NCBI GenBank assembly: GCA_910587895.1
Contig: CAJUOE010000017.1
Location: forward strand, 1 to 45,314
Direction of reading: 5' to 3'
Length of the DNA stretch: 45,314 nt
Source of the DNA: an uncultured Lachnospiraceae bacterium
Lineage (GTDB): Bacteria > Bacillota > Clostridia > Lachnospirales > Lachnospiraceae
The stretch's first letter is position 1, and the number at the start of each line of letters is the position of its first letter. Shown piece by piece: positions 1-6,756 of the stretch. The position numbers were made by a program, and so were the translations under genes. The notes beneath the pieces were generated by a model. That model ran no database searches, had not been told where the DNA came from, and saw nothing but the letters and a program-made list of their open reading frames with translations.

Positions 1-51
1 ACATGCAACCACAGGCTTTCCGGAATTCATGATTTTTTCTATTTCGGTCAT
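1..51 (-). CDS. 5' end of an unidentified gene, clipped by the window edge
   Basis: A minus-strand reading frame begins at an ATG at 49-51 and runs off the left edge after 17 codons (MTEIEKIMNSGKPVVAC). A GAGG ribosome-binding sequence lies just upstream, in the 8-nt gap after the acetyltransferase stop, so the two genes are probably co-transcribed. Too little is visible to assign a family. It could be another sugar-modifying or small-molecule enzyme, but that would be a guess. Confidence 0.5.
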   Translation of the reverse strand, partial: MTEIEKIMNSGKPVVAC

Positions 52-59
52 ATATACCT

Positions 60-674
60 CTATTCAGGAATCGGTTCAAATTCATTTAAGTCCTCGTCAG
101 TAATTTCACGAATCACCTTGCAGGGGTTTCCGGCAGCAAAGCACATTGGCGGAATATCCCTTGTTACAACGGAACCGGCGCCTATTACCGCGCCCATGCC
201 AATTGTTACCCCAGCGCAGATGACGGCGCCCATGCCAATCCATACATGATCTTCAATGACAACTTCTTTACAGTACATTTCTCCATGCATACGCGCCCTG
301 TAATGCATGGGATGGTTTGTGGAGCTGATCACGACGTTAGGAGCAATTAAGACTCCTTTTCCAATGGTAATTTTGTAATCATCAACCAGCGTGAGGTTTG
401 AATTGATGTATGTATTGTCCCCGATAGAGACTGTATTGCCCATCGCAAGTGTGAGAGGGGGCTCAATCCACACATCTTTTCCACATGAGGCGAACAGTTC
501 CTTCCATATTTCAGTTCTCTTTTCCGACTCCTCTGCGCCTGTCTGGTTAAATTTTTGGCAGAGATTTCTGGCAAACCTCTGTTGGCTCATATTTTCGCCT
601 GTATCAACCCAAAGCAATCCCTGTTCCCTGCGTTCTGCCATAGACAGCGCAGGGGAAACATCTTTTTTATTCAT
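60..674 (-). CDS. Sugar O-acetyltransferase, LacA/Maa hexapeptide-repeat family
   Basis: A 204-residue protein expected to transfer an acetyl group from acetyl-CoA to a sugar such as galactoside or maltose, in the cytoplasm. The N-terminal 70 or so residues resemble the helical maltose-acetyltransferase (MAC) domain. Residues 75-195 form a left-handed beta-helix of hexapeptide repeats, with segments such as VVIEDHVWIGMGAVICAGVT and IGAGSVVTRDIP. The family's catalytic histidine is in the SSTNHPMHYRAR segment near residue 118. The length is normal for the family. The N-terminus is slightly unusual, with about 12 extra residues before the normal AERRE start of the MAC domain. The start ATG at 674 has a GGAGG site 7 nt upstream. 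The exact acceptor sugar cannot be read from the sequence. Confidence 0.9.
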   Translation of the reverse strand: MNKKDVSPALSMAERREQGLLWVDTGENMSQQRFARNLCQKFNQTGAEESEKRTEIWKELFASCGKDVWIEPPLTLAMGNTVSIGDNTYINSNLTLVDDYKITIGKGVLIAPNVVISSTNHPMHYRARMHGEMYCKEVVIEDHVWIGMGAVICAGVTIGMGAVIGAGSVVTRDIPPMCFAAGNPCKVIREITDEDLNEFEPIPE

Positions 675-869
675 AGCATTTCCTCCATTATATAATCTTG
701 CGCCCGAATTGGTCTGTTGTTATAATTATACAATTGGATAAATGAAAAATAAAGATAAATAATTGAAGATAATTGCAAATTTGGCTCGTTATAATAAGCA
801 GACAGATAGAAAACGGTTCGCCTGACAGCAGGAAACAGGAACCAGACCGAAGAAAAGGGGGCGGATAGA
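675..869. other. Divergent AT-rich intergenic region
   Basis: This region separates the minus-strand acetyltransferase from the plus-strand sigma-factor operon. It contains several TATAAT-like strings (721-726 and 790-795 on plus, 725-730 on minus), but none has a convincingly spaced -35 box. An ECF-type or autoregulated promoter for the sigma factor would have to lie here. I cannot define one confidently. Confidence 0.35.
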
Positions 870-1379
870 ATCGATAAAGAAGAATATTTCAGTTATCTTC
901 TGGATACTTATGAGCGGCTGGTATATTCCATCTGTTTTAAGATGACGGGAAATCAGTTCGATGCCGAAGATTTGACGCAGGAAACTTTTTTATCCATTTA
1001 CAAGAATCTTGCCACCTTCCAGCGGGAATATGAAAAGGCGTGGGTATGCAGGATTGCGACGAACAAAGGACTGGATTTCCTGAAAAGTGCAAAGAGGCGT
1101 ACAGAGCCAAAAGAAGATACGTATTTTGAAGAATTGAAGGATCAGAAGGCAAATCCCGAGGAGGCATACTTGCAGCAGGAATCCAAGGAGTATGTTTACA
1201 CTATCTGTCAGAGCCTGAAAAGTCCTTATAAGGAAGTAGCAGTAGAGCATTTCTACCGGGAAAAGAGTGCGAAAGAAATTGCAATGGAAACGGAAAAGGG
1301 AGTAAAAACAATTCAGACCCAGATTTACCGGGCCAAAGGAATGATTCGAAAAATAATGGAAGGGAGGGCAATCGGATGA
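870..1379 (+). CDS. ECF-subfamily RNA polymerase sigma factor (start codon appears to be ATC)
   Basis: A sigma-70 family factor of the extracytoplasmic-function type that would redirect RNA polymerase to a small regulon. Region 2 is seen in YSICFKMTGNQFDAEDLTQE (residues about 19-38), followed by ETFLSIYKNL and the WVCRIATNKGLDFLKS helix. Region 4 has the helix-turn-helix around YREKSAKEIAMETEKGVKTI. The first in-frame ATG is at 942, which would delete the first helix of region 2. The frame is open back to 810 and encodes the expected IDKEEYFSYLLDTYERLVYS N-terminus, but it has no ATG, GTG or TTG there. An AAGGGGG ribosome site at 855-861 is well placed for initiation at the ATC at 870. It overlaps the anti-sigma gene by 4 nt (ATGA). 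Family assignment is firm; the start is inference. Confidence 0.87.
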   Translation: MDKEEYFSYLLDTYERLVYSICFKMTGNQFDAEDLTQETFLSIYKNLATFQREYEKAWVCRIATNKGLDFLKSAKRRTEPKEDTYFEELKDQKANPEEAYLQQESKEYVYTICQSLKSPYKEVAVEHFYREKSAKEIAMETEKGVKTIQTQIYRAKGMIRKIMEGRAIG

Positions 1380-1936
1380 CGGAAACAGGAAAAGAAATCG
1401 TCAGGCGGGAAGAGAAAAATCCACATATTGACAGGGAAATGTTCTGTGACTGGCTGGCAGGAGAGATGAATCCGCAAAGGGAAAGCGAGTTTCTGGAACA
1501 TATTGGAAAATGTACCTTCTGTGCGCAGCAGTTTGCAGACTGGATGGAATTGCCGCACGAGCCTCCCCGTTATTTGAAGGAGGAAATCACGCAGAGGGCG
1601 CATCAGATGGATGTGCAGGTAAGCGTGCAGGTAAAGGAGAAATCAAGGCAGATACAGTTATTCCTGTACAGCCTGAAGGTAGGGCTTGCGGTAGTGACGT
1701 CCATATTTCTTCTGTTTTTGACGGCAAATTTCCGGGATTTGGATTCCGGGGCTGTCCGTGAGTGGAGACTGGAGAGGATGCAGCAGCAAGGCTCCGAAGA
1801 GCAGATGAGTATTACCGATACCTTAAGCAAAAAAAGCGGAGAGGTTTCCAGTTTTTTGAATGAAATAAGCAATGGTCTGTTCCGCATGGATACAGAGGAG
1901 AGAGAACAAAGAGAGAATCAGGAGGTAATGAGATGA
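1376..1936 (+). CDS. Zinc-finger anti-sigma factor, single-pass membrane protein
   Basis: A 186-residue protein that probably sequesters the sigma factor encoded just upstream until a membrane or envelope signal arrives. The N-terminal part carries a ZAS-type zinc-finger signature, H-x3-C-x2-C in EHIGKCTFCAQQF (residues about 41-53). A single hydrophobic segment, LKVGLAVVTSIFLLFLTANF, spans about residues 100-119. The extracytoplasmic tail is hydrophilic and Glu/Gln-rich with no recognisable domain. Translation is coupled to the sigma gene by an ATGA overlap, and the next membrane protein overlaps this gene by 4 nt. That arrangement is the classic sigma/anti-sigma layout. The inducing signal cannot be inferred. 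Confidence 0.85.
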   Translation: MTETGKEIVRREEKNPHIDREMFCDWLAGEMNPQRESEFLEHIGKCTFCAQQFADWMELPHEPPRYLKEEITQRAHQMDVQVSVQVKEKSRQIQLFLYSLKVGLAVVTSIFLLFLTANFRDLDSGAVREWRLERMQQQGSEEQMSITDTLSKKSGEVSSFLNEISNGLFRMDTEEREQRENQEVMR

Positions 1937-2520
1937 CGAGGAAAAAAAGCGGGTTTTTAACTTTTTGCTTTTCCCTGATGCCGGGGGCAGGGGAAATGTA
2001 CATGGGATTTATGAAACAGGGAATCAGTATTATGGCGGTGTTCTGGATGTTGATATTTTTTGCATCATTTTTAAATGTGGGGCCGATGCTTTTCATATTG
2101 CCGATCCTGTGGTGCTATAGTTTTTTCAATGTGCATAATATCAGAGGAATGTCCGACGAGGAATTCTATGCGCTGGAAGATGATTATTTGTTCCATCTGG
2201 ATTCTGCATTAAATCAGGGAAAATGGAAAGGAAAGCAGACGAATCTCCTGGCAGCGGGGCTGATTATTGCCGGCGTGGCTATTTTGTGGCAGTATATTGG
2301 CGACTGCATGAGGTGGATGCTTCCGGACGGCGTATATTGGATCATGATGGACAGCATTCCGCAGATAGTGATTGCAATTCTTTTGATCTGGGGCGGCATC
2401 TACCTGATCAAAGGCAAGAAGAAAGAGCTGGACGGCGTGGCAGCAGGACAGGAAGAGTGGAATGAAATGCCGATTGGCCAGGAGGAATCCGTTGATGTCT
2501 CAAAGAAACAGGAGGGTTGA
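1933..2520 (+). CDS. TM2-like multi-pass membrane protein of unknown function
   Basis: A 195-residue membrane protein with about four hydrophobic segments: near residues 8-50 (PGAGEMYMGFMKQGISIMAV, then a hydrophobic helix), 50-68, 104-122 and 137-157. The N-terminal Pro-Gly-x-Gly-xx-Tyr-x-Gly pattern followed by a paired helix resembles TM2-domain proteins, often found next to sigma/anti-sigma pairs in clostridia. The C-terminal 35 residues are charged and probably cytoplasmic. The start overlaps the anti-sigma gene by 4 nt. It is presumably part of the sigma regulon or of the signal-sensing machinery. No enzymatic motif is visible. Confidence 0.7.
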   Translation: MTRKKSGFLTFCFSLMPGAGEMYMGFMKQGISIMAVFWMLIFFASFLNVGPMLFILPILWCYSFFNVHNIRGMSDEEFYALEDDYLFHLDSALNQGKWKGKQTNLLAAGLIIAGVAILWQYIGDCMRWMLPDGVYWIMMDSIPQIVIAILLIWGGIYLIKGKKKELDGVAAGQEEWNEMPIGQEESVDVSKKQEG

Positions 2521-2524
2521 TTGT

Positions 2525-2827
2525 ATGAAAACCAGAAGAGTTGGCAGTATTACCTGCGGATTATTGATGATACTGTTTGGCAGCCTGTTCCTTGTCCATA
2601 TGTTCCTTCCGGCATTGTCGCTGGGAGTGATCATGAAACTGTGGCCGCTGATATTAATCGCTTTGGGATGCGAAATGCTGATTTCCAATGTCCGTAAGGG
2701 AGATGACCAGGAGGAAGTGCTGAAATATGACAAGGGTGCAATTTTCCTTATATTCCTTCTTAGCGGTTTTGCCGCAGTGATGGGAATGATAGAATATTTT
2801 ATGGAATATGCGGAAGTTTTATATTGA
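2525..2827 (+). CDS. Small membrane protein, LiaF-type transmembrane region (DUF5668-like)
   Basis: A 100-residue protein with three hydrophobic stretches. The pattern RRVGSITCGLLMILFGSLFL, then WPLILIALGCEMLIS, is the arrangement seen in DUF5668 / LiaF N-terminal transmembrane regions. A third helix (AIFLIFLLSGFAAVMGMIEY) follows a charged loop. I place the start at the ATG at 2525 because GGAGGG sits 8-13 nt upstream and the membrane segment starts immediately after it. The longer frame from 2462 would overlap the previous gene by 59 nt with a low-complexity basic N-terminus. It is the last gene of the sigma operon, 4 nt after the previous stop. It may belong to the envelope-stress response, but that is only inferred from its neighbours. 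Confidence 0.75.
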   Translation: MKTRRVGSITCGLLMILFGSLFLVHMFLPALSLGVIMKLWPLILIALGCEMLISNVRKGDDQEEVLKYDKGAIFLIFLLSGFAAVMGMIEYFMEYAEVLY

Positions 2828-2836
2828 TGGCAGGAA

Positions 2837-2872
2837 ATGCCCCGGCTCTTCTGATGTGAGGAGTCGGGGCAT
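2837..2872. terminator. Bidirectional hairpin terminator between convergent genes
   Basis: The arms at 2837-2848 (ATGCCCCGGCTC) and 2861-2872 (GAGTCGGGGCAT) are complementary apart from one G-T pair, with a 12-nt loop. It lies between the plus-strand sigma operon, which ends at 2827, and the minus-strand hsp20, which ends at 2890. The flanking T-tracts are short in both directions. It probably serves both transcription units. Confidence 0.7.
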
Positions 2873-2889
2873 CCTTGTTCCATAAGGGA

Positions 2890-3366
2890 TTATCCCTCGA
2901 TGGCAATATATTTCTTGTCTTCAATTTCCGGTTTTCTGGGCGCCGGCTTTGGAATGTGCAGCTTTAATACGCCGTCTTCAAATTTTGCATGAATATCTTC
3001 CTGCTTGATATCGTCTCCGATGAAGAAGGAACGGCTCATGCTGCCGGCGTAACGCTCGCGGCGGACAAATTTTCCGCTTGTCTCTTCCACTTCGTCTTTG
3101 TTAAGGCCTTTTGCGGCATTGACCATCAAATATCCGTTTTTGAGTTCAAGGGAAAGCTCCTCTTTTTTGAAACCGGGCAGGTCAATATCTACGTCGAAGT
3201 GGTCTTCGTGCTCCTGTACGTCAGTTTTCATGATATTTGCAGCATGATGTCCGTACAGTTCCCGCTGTGCTTTCTGCATGGCGTTTGTATCGAACGCCGG
3301 GAAATTGAAAAAGCCGTCGAAGAAATTGTCAAATAAATCGTCTCTGAAAATACTTGGTGCCATCAT
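2890..3366 (-). CDS. Small heat shock protein, Hsp20/alpha-crystallin family
   Basis: A 158-residue ATP-independent chaperone that would bind unfolding proteins in the cytoplasm as an oligomer. The N-terminus (MMAPSIFRDDLFDNFFDGFF) matches the family's variable hydrophobic arm. The alpha-crystallin domain runs from about residue 48 to 145, with DVQEHEDHFDVDIDLPGFKK, then FVRRERYAGSMSRSFFIGDD and FEDGVLKLHIPK. The C-terminal region is short. Length is typical of clostridial Hsp18. Expression should be heat-inducible: a perfect CIRCE operator overlaps the -35 box of its promoter. It stands alone as a single-gene unit. Confidence 0.95.
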   Translation of the reverse strand: MMAPSIFRDDLFDNFFDGFFNFPAFDTNAMQKAQRELYGHHAANIMKTDVQEHEDHFDVDIDLPGFKKEELSLELKNGYLMVNAAKGLNKDEVEETSGKFVRRERYAGSMSRSFFIGDDIKQEDIHAKFEDGVLKLHIPKPAPRKPEIEDKKYIAIEG

Positions 3367-3398
3367 AAGTCATCGCTCCTTTTTGTTTTGATATATTT

Positions 3399-3427
3399 GT
3401 TATACCACGTTTATTAGCACTCGTCAA
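3399..3427 (-). promoter_or_regulatory. Sigma-A promoter of hsp20
   Basis: Read on the minus strand, TTGACG (3427-3422) is followed after 17 nt by TATAAC (3404-3399). The -35 hexamer lies partly in the spacer of the CIRCE dyad and partly in one arm, so operator occupancy would block RNA polymerase directly. Confidence 0.75.
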
Positions 3428-3440
3428 TAGTGAGTGCTAA
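3414..3440. promoter_or_regulatory. CIRCE operator (HrcA binding site)
   Basis: A perfect copy of the known consensus: TTAGCACTC at 3414-3422, nine spacer bases, and GAGTGCTAA at 3432-3440. CIRCE is bound by the HrcA repressor, which requires GroEL for activity, and usually controls dnaK and groE operons. Here it sits on the promoter of hsp20. Confidence 0.97.
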
Positions 3441-3492
3441 TATTTTCTGTGAATTTTGTGTGAACTATGTTTTTGAGAGAAAATAAAAGCCA

Positions 3493-3521
3493 TTGTTACA
3501 TTTATAGTATGAGTGTATAAT
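3493..3521 (+). promoter_or_regulatory. Sigma-A promoter of the MFS gene
   Basis: TTGTTA (3493-3498), a 17-nt spacer and a perfect TATAAT (3516-3521), 26 nt upstream of the start codon at 3548. Confidence 0.7.
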
Positions 3522-3547
3522 GACAAATAAAAACATGAGGTGAAAAA

Positions 3548-4759
3548 ATGGAACAAACTGTTAAGAAATCCGCCGGTTATCAATCCACCATCAGAGCCTG
3601 TTTTATCGGTTATATTGTGCAGGCAATTGTAAATAATTTTGCCCCGCTGCTGTTTCTGGTATTCCAGTCAGCATATAACATCCCATTATCAAAAATTACA
3701 TTACTGATTACGTTTAATTTCTTTATCCAGTTATGCGTGGATATGTTAAGCGCCGGTTTTATTGATAAGATAGGTTACCGGGCTGCCATTATCCTGGCGC
3801 ACGTCTTATCTGCGCTGGGACTGGCTTCGCTGGCAGTCTTGCCCGGAATGCTGCCAGATGCGTTTGTAGGTTTATTGATAGCAGTCATGATCTATGCGGT
3901 CGGCGGCGGCCTGCTGGAGGTGCTTGTCAGCCCGATTGTGGAGGCATGTCCTACGGACAACAAGGAAACGGCCATGAGCCTTCTGCATTCATTTTACTGC
4001 TGGGGACATGTAGGCGTAGTCTTGCTTTCGACCTTGTTCTTTTCCATTTTCGGCGTTGGGAAATGGAAGGTGCTGGCTGTTTTATGGGCGGTCATTCCTG
4101 CCTTGAACTGCATACTGTTTGCCCGGGTTCCGGTTTATTCCCTGTTGGAGGATGGAGATGCAGGTCTGCCGGTGAAAAAGCTTTTTGGAAATAAAACCTT
4201 CTGGCTGATGCTTCTTCTAATGGTATGCGCAGGGGCGAGCGAGCAGGCGGTCAGCCAGTGGGCGTCCACGTTTGCGGAGTCAGGACTGAACGTATCGAAA
4301 ACCATCGGGGATTTGGCGGGGCCGATGTTCTTTGCCATTCTTATGGGGATTTCCCGTACCTTTTATGGGAAATATGGAGAAAGAATAGATTTAAATATGT
4401 TTATGAGGATGAGCGCGGTTCTCTGTGTGTTCAGCTACCTGCTGATTTCCCTTTCGCCGCTGCCGGTTCTTAGCCTGTTGGGCTGTGGGATCTGCGGACT
4501 GTCGGTGGGAATCTTATGGCCGGGTTCTTTCAGCATAGCATCTCATGCGATACCAAAAGGCGGCACCATCCTGTTTGCGCTGTTGGCGTTGGGCGGGGAT
4601 ATCGGATGTTCCGCTGGCCCGACCTTTACAGGAATGGTTTCTTCGGCGGCGGGAGGAAACCTGCATATGGGAATCCTGGCGGCGGTAATATTTCCAGTGT
4701 TGATGTTTGCGGGGTGCTGTTTGTTGAGGAAGGGGAAACTCAGGCATTTGCAGTCTTGA
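3548..4759 (+). CDS. MFS transporter
   Basis: A 403-residue integral membrane protein of the major facilitator superfamily with about 12 hydrophobic helices in two six-helix halves, separated by a charged loop near residue 205 (LLEDGDAGLPVKKLFGNKTF). An acidic/basic loop follows helix 2 (DMLSAGFIDKIGYRAA), in the position of the family's A motif. An FGVGKW segment follows helix 5. The overall layout resembles sugar or organic-solute MFS carriers, but the substrate cannot be read from sequence. GAGGTG gives the ribosome site 8 nt before the ATG. It is monocistronic, with its own promoter and a strong terminator at 4799-4836. Confidence 0.88.
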   Translation: MEQTVKKSAGYQSTIRACFIGYIVQAIVNNFAPLLFLVFQSAYNIPLSKITLLITFNFFIQLCVDMLSAGFIDKIGYRAAIILAHVLSALGLASLAVLPGMLPDAFVGLLIAVMIYAVGGGLLEVLVSPIVEACPTDNKETAMSLLHSFYCWGHVGVVLLSTLFFSIFGVGKWKVLAVLWAVIPALNCILFARVPVYSLLEDGDAGLPVKKLFGNKTFWLMLLLMVCAGASEQAVSQWASTFAESGLNVSKTIGDLAGPMFFAILMGISRTFYGKYGERIDLNMFMRMSAVLCVFSYLLISLSPLPVLSLLGCGICGLSVGILWPGSFSIASHAIPKGGTILFALLALGGDIGCSAGPTFTGMVSSAAGGNLHMGILAAVIFPVLMFAGCCLLRKGKLRHLQS

Positions 4760-4798
4760 CATCTCCGCTATACTATGGTAAATTATGAAAGGAAACAG

Positions 4799-4836
4799 CA
4801 GCAGGTAAGACAAATGCTTACCTGCTGTGTTTTTTG
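4799..4836 (+). terminator. Rho-independent terminator after the MFS gene
   Basis: A perfect 11-bp stem: CAGCAGGTAAG (4799-4809), a 7-nt loop, and CTTACCTGCTG (4817-4827), followed by TGTTTTTT. An upstream GTG at 4827 that could extend the next gene lies inside this hairpin, which argues against that start. Confidence 0.92.
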
Positions 4837-4880
4837 AGGTTTATTTTATGCTTACAAATGGAGAAAGAGGAGTGAATTGT

Positions 4881-6383
4881 ATGATTGACATGATTGTTGA
4901 CATGATTGCCAGGGTGAACGGCGCAATCAATGGGTTTGTCTGGGGCATCCCCATGCTGGTGCTGCTGGTGGGAACCGGAATTTTGATGACGGCGCTTACG
5001 AAGGTTTTCCAGATAACGCATATTGGGTACTGGATGAAACATACGCTGGGAAGTATCTTTACGGACAGGCATATTACGAAACATACCGGTACGGAGGATA
5101 AGTCGATTTCCCAGTTCCAGTCCCTGTGTACGGCGTTGGCGGCAACGATTGGAACAGGTAACATCGTTGGTGTGTCCTCGGCCTTGATTTTCGGTGGCCC
5201 GGGCGCTATTTTCTGGATGTGGATTGTAGCGTTTTTCGGCATGATGACGAATTATTCGGAGAACGTGCTTGGCATCTTTTACCGCAAGAAGAATGAAAAG
5301 GGCGAGTGGAGCGGCGGCGCCATGTATTACCTGAGGGATGGCCTGGGCGCGAAAAAGGGCATGAAACAGGTTGGCGCAGTGCTGGCGGTTTTGTTTTCTG
5401 TATTTTGTCTGCTGGCGTCATTTGGGATTGGCAACATGAGCCAGATCAATTCGATTGCGGGCAATATGAAGGCGGCGTTCCAGATTCCCACGCTTGCAAC
5501 CGGAATTGTGCTGATGGTACTTGCCGGGCTTGTGGTTTTGGGCGGCATCAAAAGGATTGCCTCTGTGACGGAGAAACTGGTTCCGGTGATGGCGCTTATT
5601 TATATTGCAGGTGCGCTGGTGGTTTGCGTGTTACATATTGATCAGTTTGGCGCAGTATTCGGCGCGATTTTTAAAGGTGCGTTTGCCATGGAAGCGGTAG
5701 GCGGCGGTATTGTCGGCTCCGGAATTAAGATGGCGATTACATGGGGAATGAAACGTGGCGTGTTCTCCAATGAGGCAGGACTTGGTTCTTCTGTGATGGT
5801 ACATTCCAGCTCCAATGTAAAAGAGCCGGTGCGCCAGGGCATGTGGGGAATTTTCGAGGTGTTTGCAGATACGATTGTTGTATGTACCCTGACGGCATTC
5901 GTGGTATTGTCCTCTGGACTGGTGGATTTGAATACCGGCGAGGTGTTAAGCGCCTCTGAGGGCTCCGCGCTGGTGGGCGAGGCGTTTTCTACGGTATTTG
6001 GCAAGCTGGGGCCGGCATTCATTGCAGTTGCCATCCTGTTATTTGCATTTTCCACAGTTCTTGGCTGGAGCCATTATGGTACGAAGGCGTTTGAGTACCT
6101 GTTTGGTTCGAAGGCAACGGTTGTTTACCGCGTGATTTTCATTGTATTCATCTTGTTTGGCGCGACAATGAATCTGGAGCTTGCATGGGATCTGTCGGAT
6201 ACGTTTAACGGATTGATGGCGATTCCCAACCTGATTGGCGTGCTTTCCCTGTCTCCGGTTGTGGTGAAGATTACGGCCAATTATGTGAACCGAAAGATTA
6301 AGGGGCACGATGAAAAACCAATGCTTTCGGCGTTTCCCGAGATTCAGAAAATGCAGGAACAGGGACTGGATTCCAGTGACTGA
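4881..6383 (+). CDS. Alanine/glycine:cation symporter (AGCS family)
   Basis: A 500-residue Na+- or H+-coupled importer of alanine or glycine in the cytoplasmic membrane, with 10-11 hydrophobic helices. Family signatures are clear: QFQSLCTALAATIGTGNIVG near residue 76, GPGAIFWMWIVAFFGMMTNY, GGAMYYLRDGLG, and KRGVFSNEAGLGSS near residue 291, the AGCS substrate-site loop. The start at 4881 is chosen because AGAGGAG lies 9 nt upstream. ATG 4848 is possible but less well supported, and the GTG at 4827 lies in a terminator. It is monocistronic and closed by the terminator at 6402-6448. Confidence 0.93.
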   Translation: MIDMIVDMIARVNGAINGFVWGIPMLVLLVGTGILMTALTKVFQITHIGYWMKHTLGSIFTDRHITKHTGTEDKSISQFQSLCTALAATIGTGNIVGVSSALIFGGPGAIFWMWIVAFFGMMTNYSENVLGIFYRKKNEKGEWSGGAMYYLRDGLGAKKGMKQVGAVLAVLFSVFCLLASFGIGNMSQINSIAGNMKAAFQIPTLATGIVLMVLAGLVVLGGIKRIASVTEKLVPVMALIYIAGALVVCVLHIDQFGAVFGAIFKGAFAMEAVGGGIVGSGIKMAITWGMKRGVFSNEAGLGSSVMVHSSSNVKEPVRQGMWGIFEVFADTIVVCTLTAFVVLSSGLVDLNTGEVLSASEGSALVGEAFSTVFGKLGPAFIAVAILLFAFSTVLGWSHYGTKAFEYLFGSKATVVYRVIFIVFILFGATMNLELAWDLSDTFNGLMAIPNLIGVLSLSPVVVKITANYVNRKIKGHDEKPMLSAFPEIQKMQEQGLDSSD

Positions 6384-6401
6384 TGTGAGAAAATAAAACA
6401 G

Positions 6402-6448
6402 AAGACGTATGGATTGATCATGATATCAATACCATACGTCTTTTTTTT
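6402..6448 (+). terminator. Rho-independent terminator after the AGCS gene
   Basis: The stem AAGACGTATGG (6402-6412) / CCATACGTCTT (6432-6442) has a loop that can itself pair (ATTGAT/ATCAAT) and is followed by a run of T to 6448. Confidence 0.92.
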
Positions 6449-6544
6449 GTGCGGAATGATATATCTGATTAAAAAAAGATTTCAGGTATTAGTATAAAAT
6501 TCATACAAAATAAAAACATAATTCCAATTTTTTGGTGAAAGTGC

Positions 6545-6573
6545 TTGAAAAATACGATTGTAAGTTATATAAT
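6545..6573 (+). promoter_or_regulatory. Sigma-A promoter P1 of the Big/LamG gene
   Basis: TTGAAA (6545-6550), a 17-nt spacer and TATAAT (6568-6573). Transcription would start near 6580, giving a leader of about 175 nt that includes the small ORF and the structured element. Confidence 0.75.
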
Positions 6574-6624
6574 TTAAAAGTGATACTTTATAGGCAAAAA
6601 TGAAAGGAGGATAAGAAGGGAGGT

Positions 6625-6699
6625 ATGTCGGTCTCTCCGGCAGACGCTATGTGTATGAACGGATGTCGCAGGATATCAGGTTCGCCGCAGGACACATAG
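6625..6699 (+). CDS. Possible 24-residue leader peptide
   Basis: ATG at 6625 and TAG at 6697-6699. The peptide includes the cysteine-containing core ADAMCMNGCRR and ends in SPQDT. A GGAGG directly abuts the ATG (too close), and another AAGGAGG lies about 15 nt upstream (too far), so initiation efficiency is uncertain. Its stop codon lies in the 3' arm of the 6647-6699 stem, which would fit translation-coupled control of that structure. It could equally be chance reading through a structured or repeated element. Confidence 0.3.
   Translation: MSVSPADAMCMNGCRRISGSPQDT
6647..6699 (+). ncRNA. Candidate structured RNA element in the leader
   Basis: A perfect 8-bp closing stem, CTATGTGT (6647-6654) with ACACATAG (6692-6699), encloses a 6-bp hairpin GATGTC-GCAG-GATATC (6662-6677) and a small GG-TTCG-CC hairpin (6679-6686). 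This is a three-way-junction-like layout. I do not recognise a known riboswitch class. Pairing is by inspection only. Confidence 0.4.
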
Positions 6700-6726
6700 T
6701 CAATTGAAAAATGAAACATATGGTAT
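6683..6726 (+). repeat. Copy A of a diverged intergenic repeat (pairs with 12025-12070)
   Basis: Blocks CGCCGCAG, CATAG and AAACATATGGTAT occur in the same order and nearly the same spacing (44 versus 46 nt) as on the minus strand at 12070-12025. The first 17 nt match at 14 positions. The two copies are in opposite orientation and flank the 5.2-kb Big/LamG gene. Confidence 0.5.
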
Positions 6727-6729
6727 AAT
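6721..6729 (+). promoter_or_regulatory. Extended -10 promoter P2 of the Big/LamG gene
   Basis: TGGTATAAT fits the TGnTATAAT extended -10 pattern. A TTGAAA at 6704-6709 is only 14 nt upstream, so the extended -10 would have to carry most of the contact. It lies 28 nt before the start codon and overlaps the repeat copy A. Confidence 0.5.
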
Positions 6730-6756
6730 GCAGTTTTACTGCAGAAAGGAAAATTT

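Larger units (their letters stand above)
6449..6756 (+). other. 373-nt intergenic region (with the terminator) forming the leader of the Big/LamG gene
   Basis: After the upstream terminator come an AT-rich stretch, a strong sigma-A promoter (6545-6573), AGGAGG-rich sequence (6603-6624), a 24-codon ORF (6625-6699) whose second half is a predicted stem-loop domain (6647-6699), a second extended -10 promoter (6721-6729), and a short hairpin (6729-6743) just before the ribosome site. No established riboswitch class matched by eye. Confidence 0.6.

Noticed and set aside
687..692. TATAAT on the minus strand as the acetyltransferase -10 box
   Set aside because: It is only 13 nt before the start codon and abuts the ribosome site, so transcription would start inside that site.
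942..1379. Sigma factor starting at ATG 942
   Set aside because: This removes the first helix of region 2. The open frame upstream encodes the missing conserved residues and has a good ribosome site.
4827..4880. N-terminal extension of the AGCS symporter from GTG 4827
   Set aside because: The GTG is the last base pair of the upstream terminator stem, and the added residues do not match the family.
6647..6699. Known riboswitch (THF, cyclic-di-GMP, cobalamin or purine class)
   Set aside because: Some short strings (for example GGATGTCG) resemble parts of known classes, but the conserved cores and helix order do not fit.
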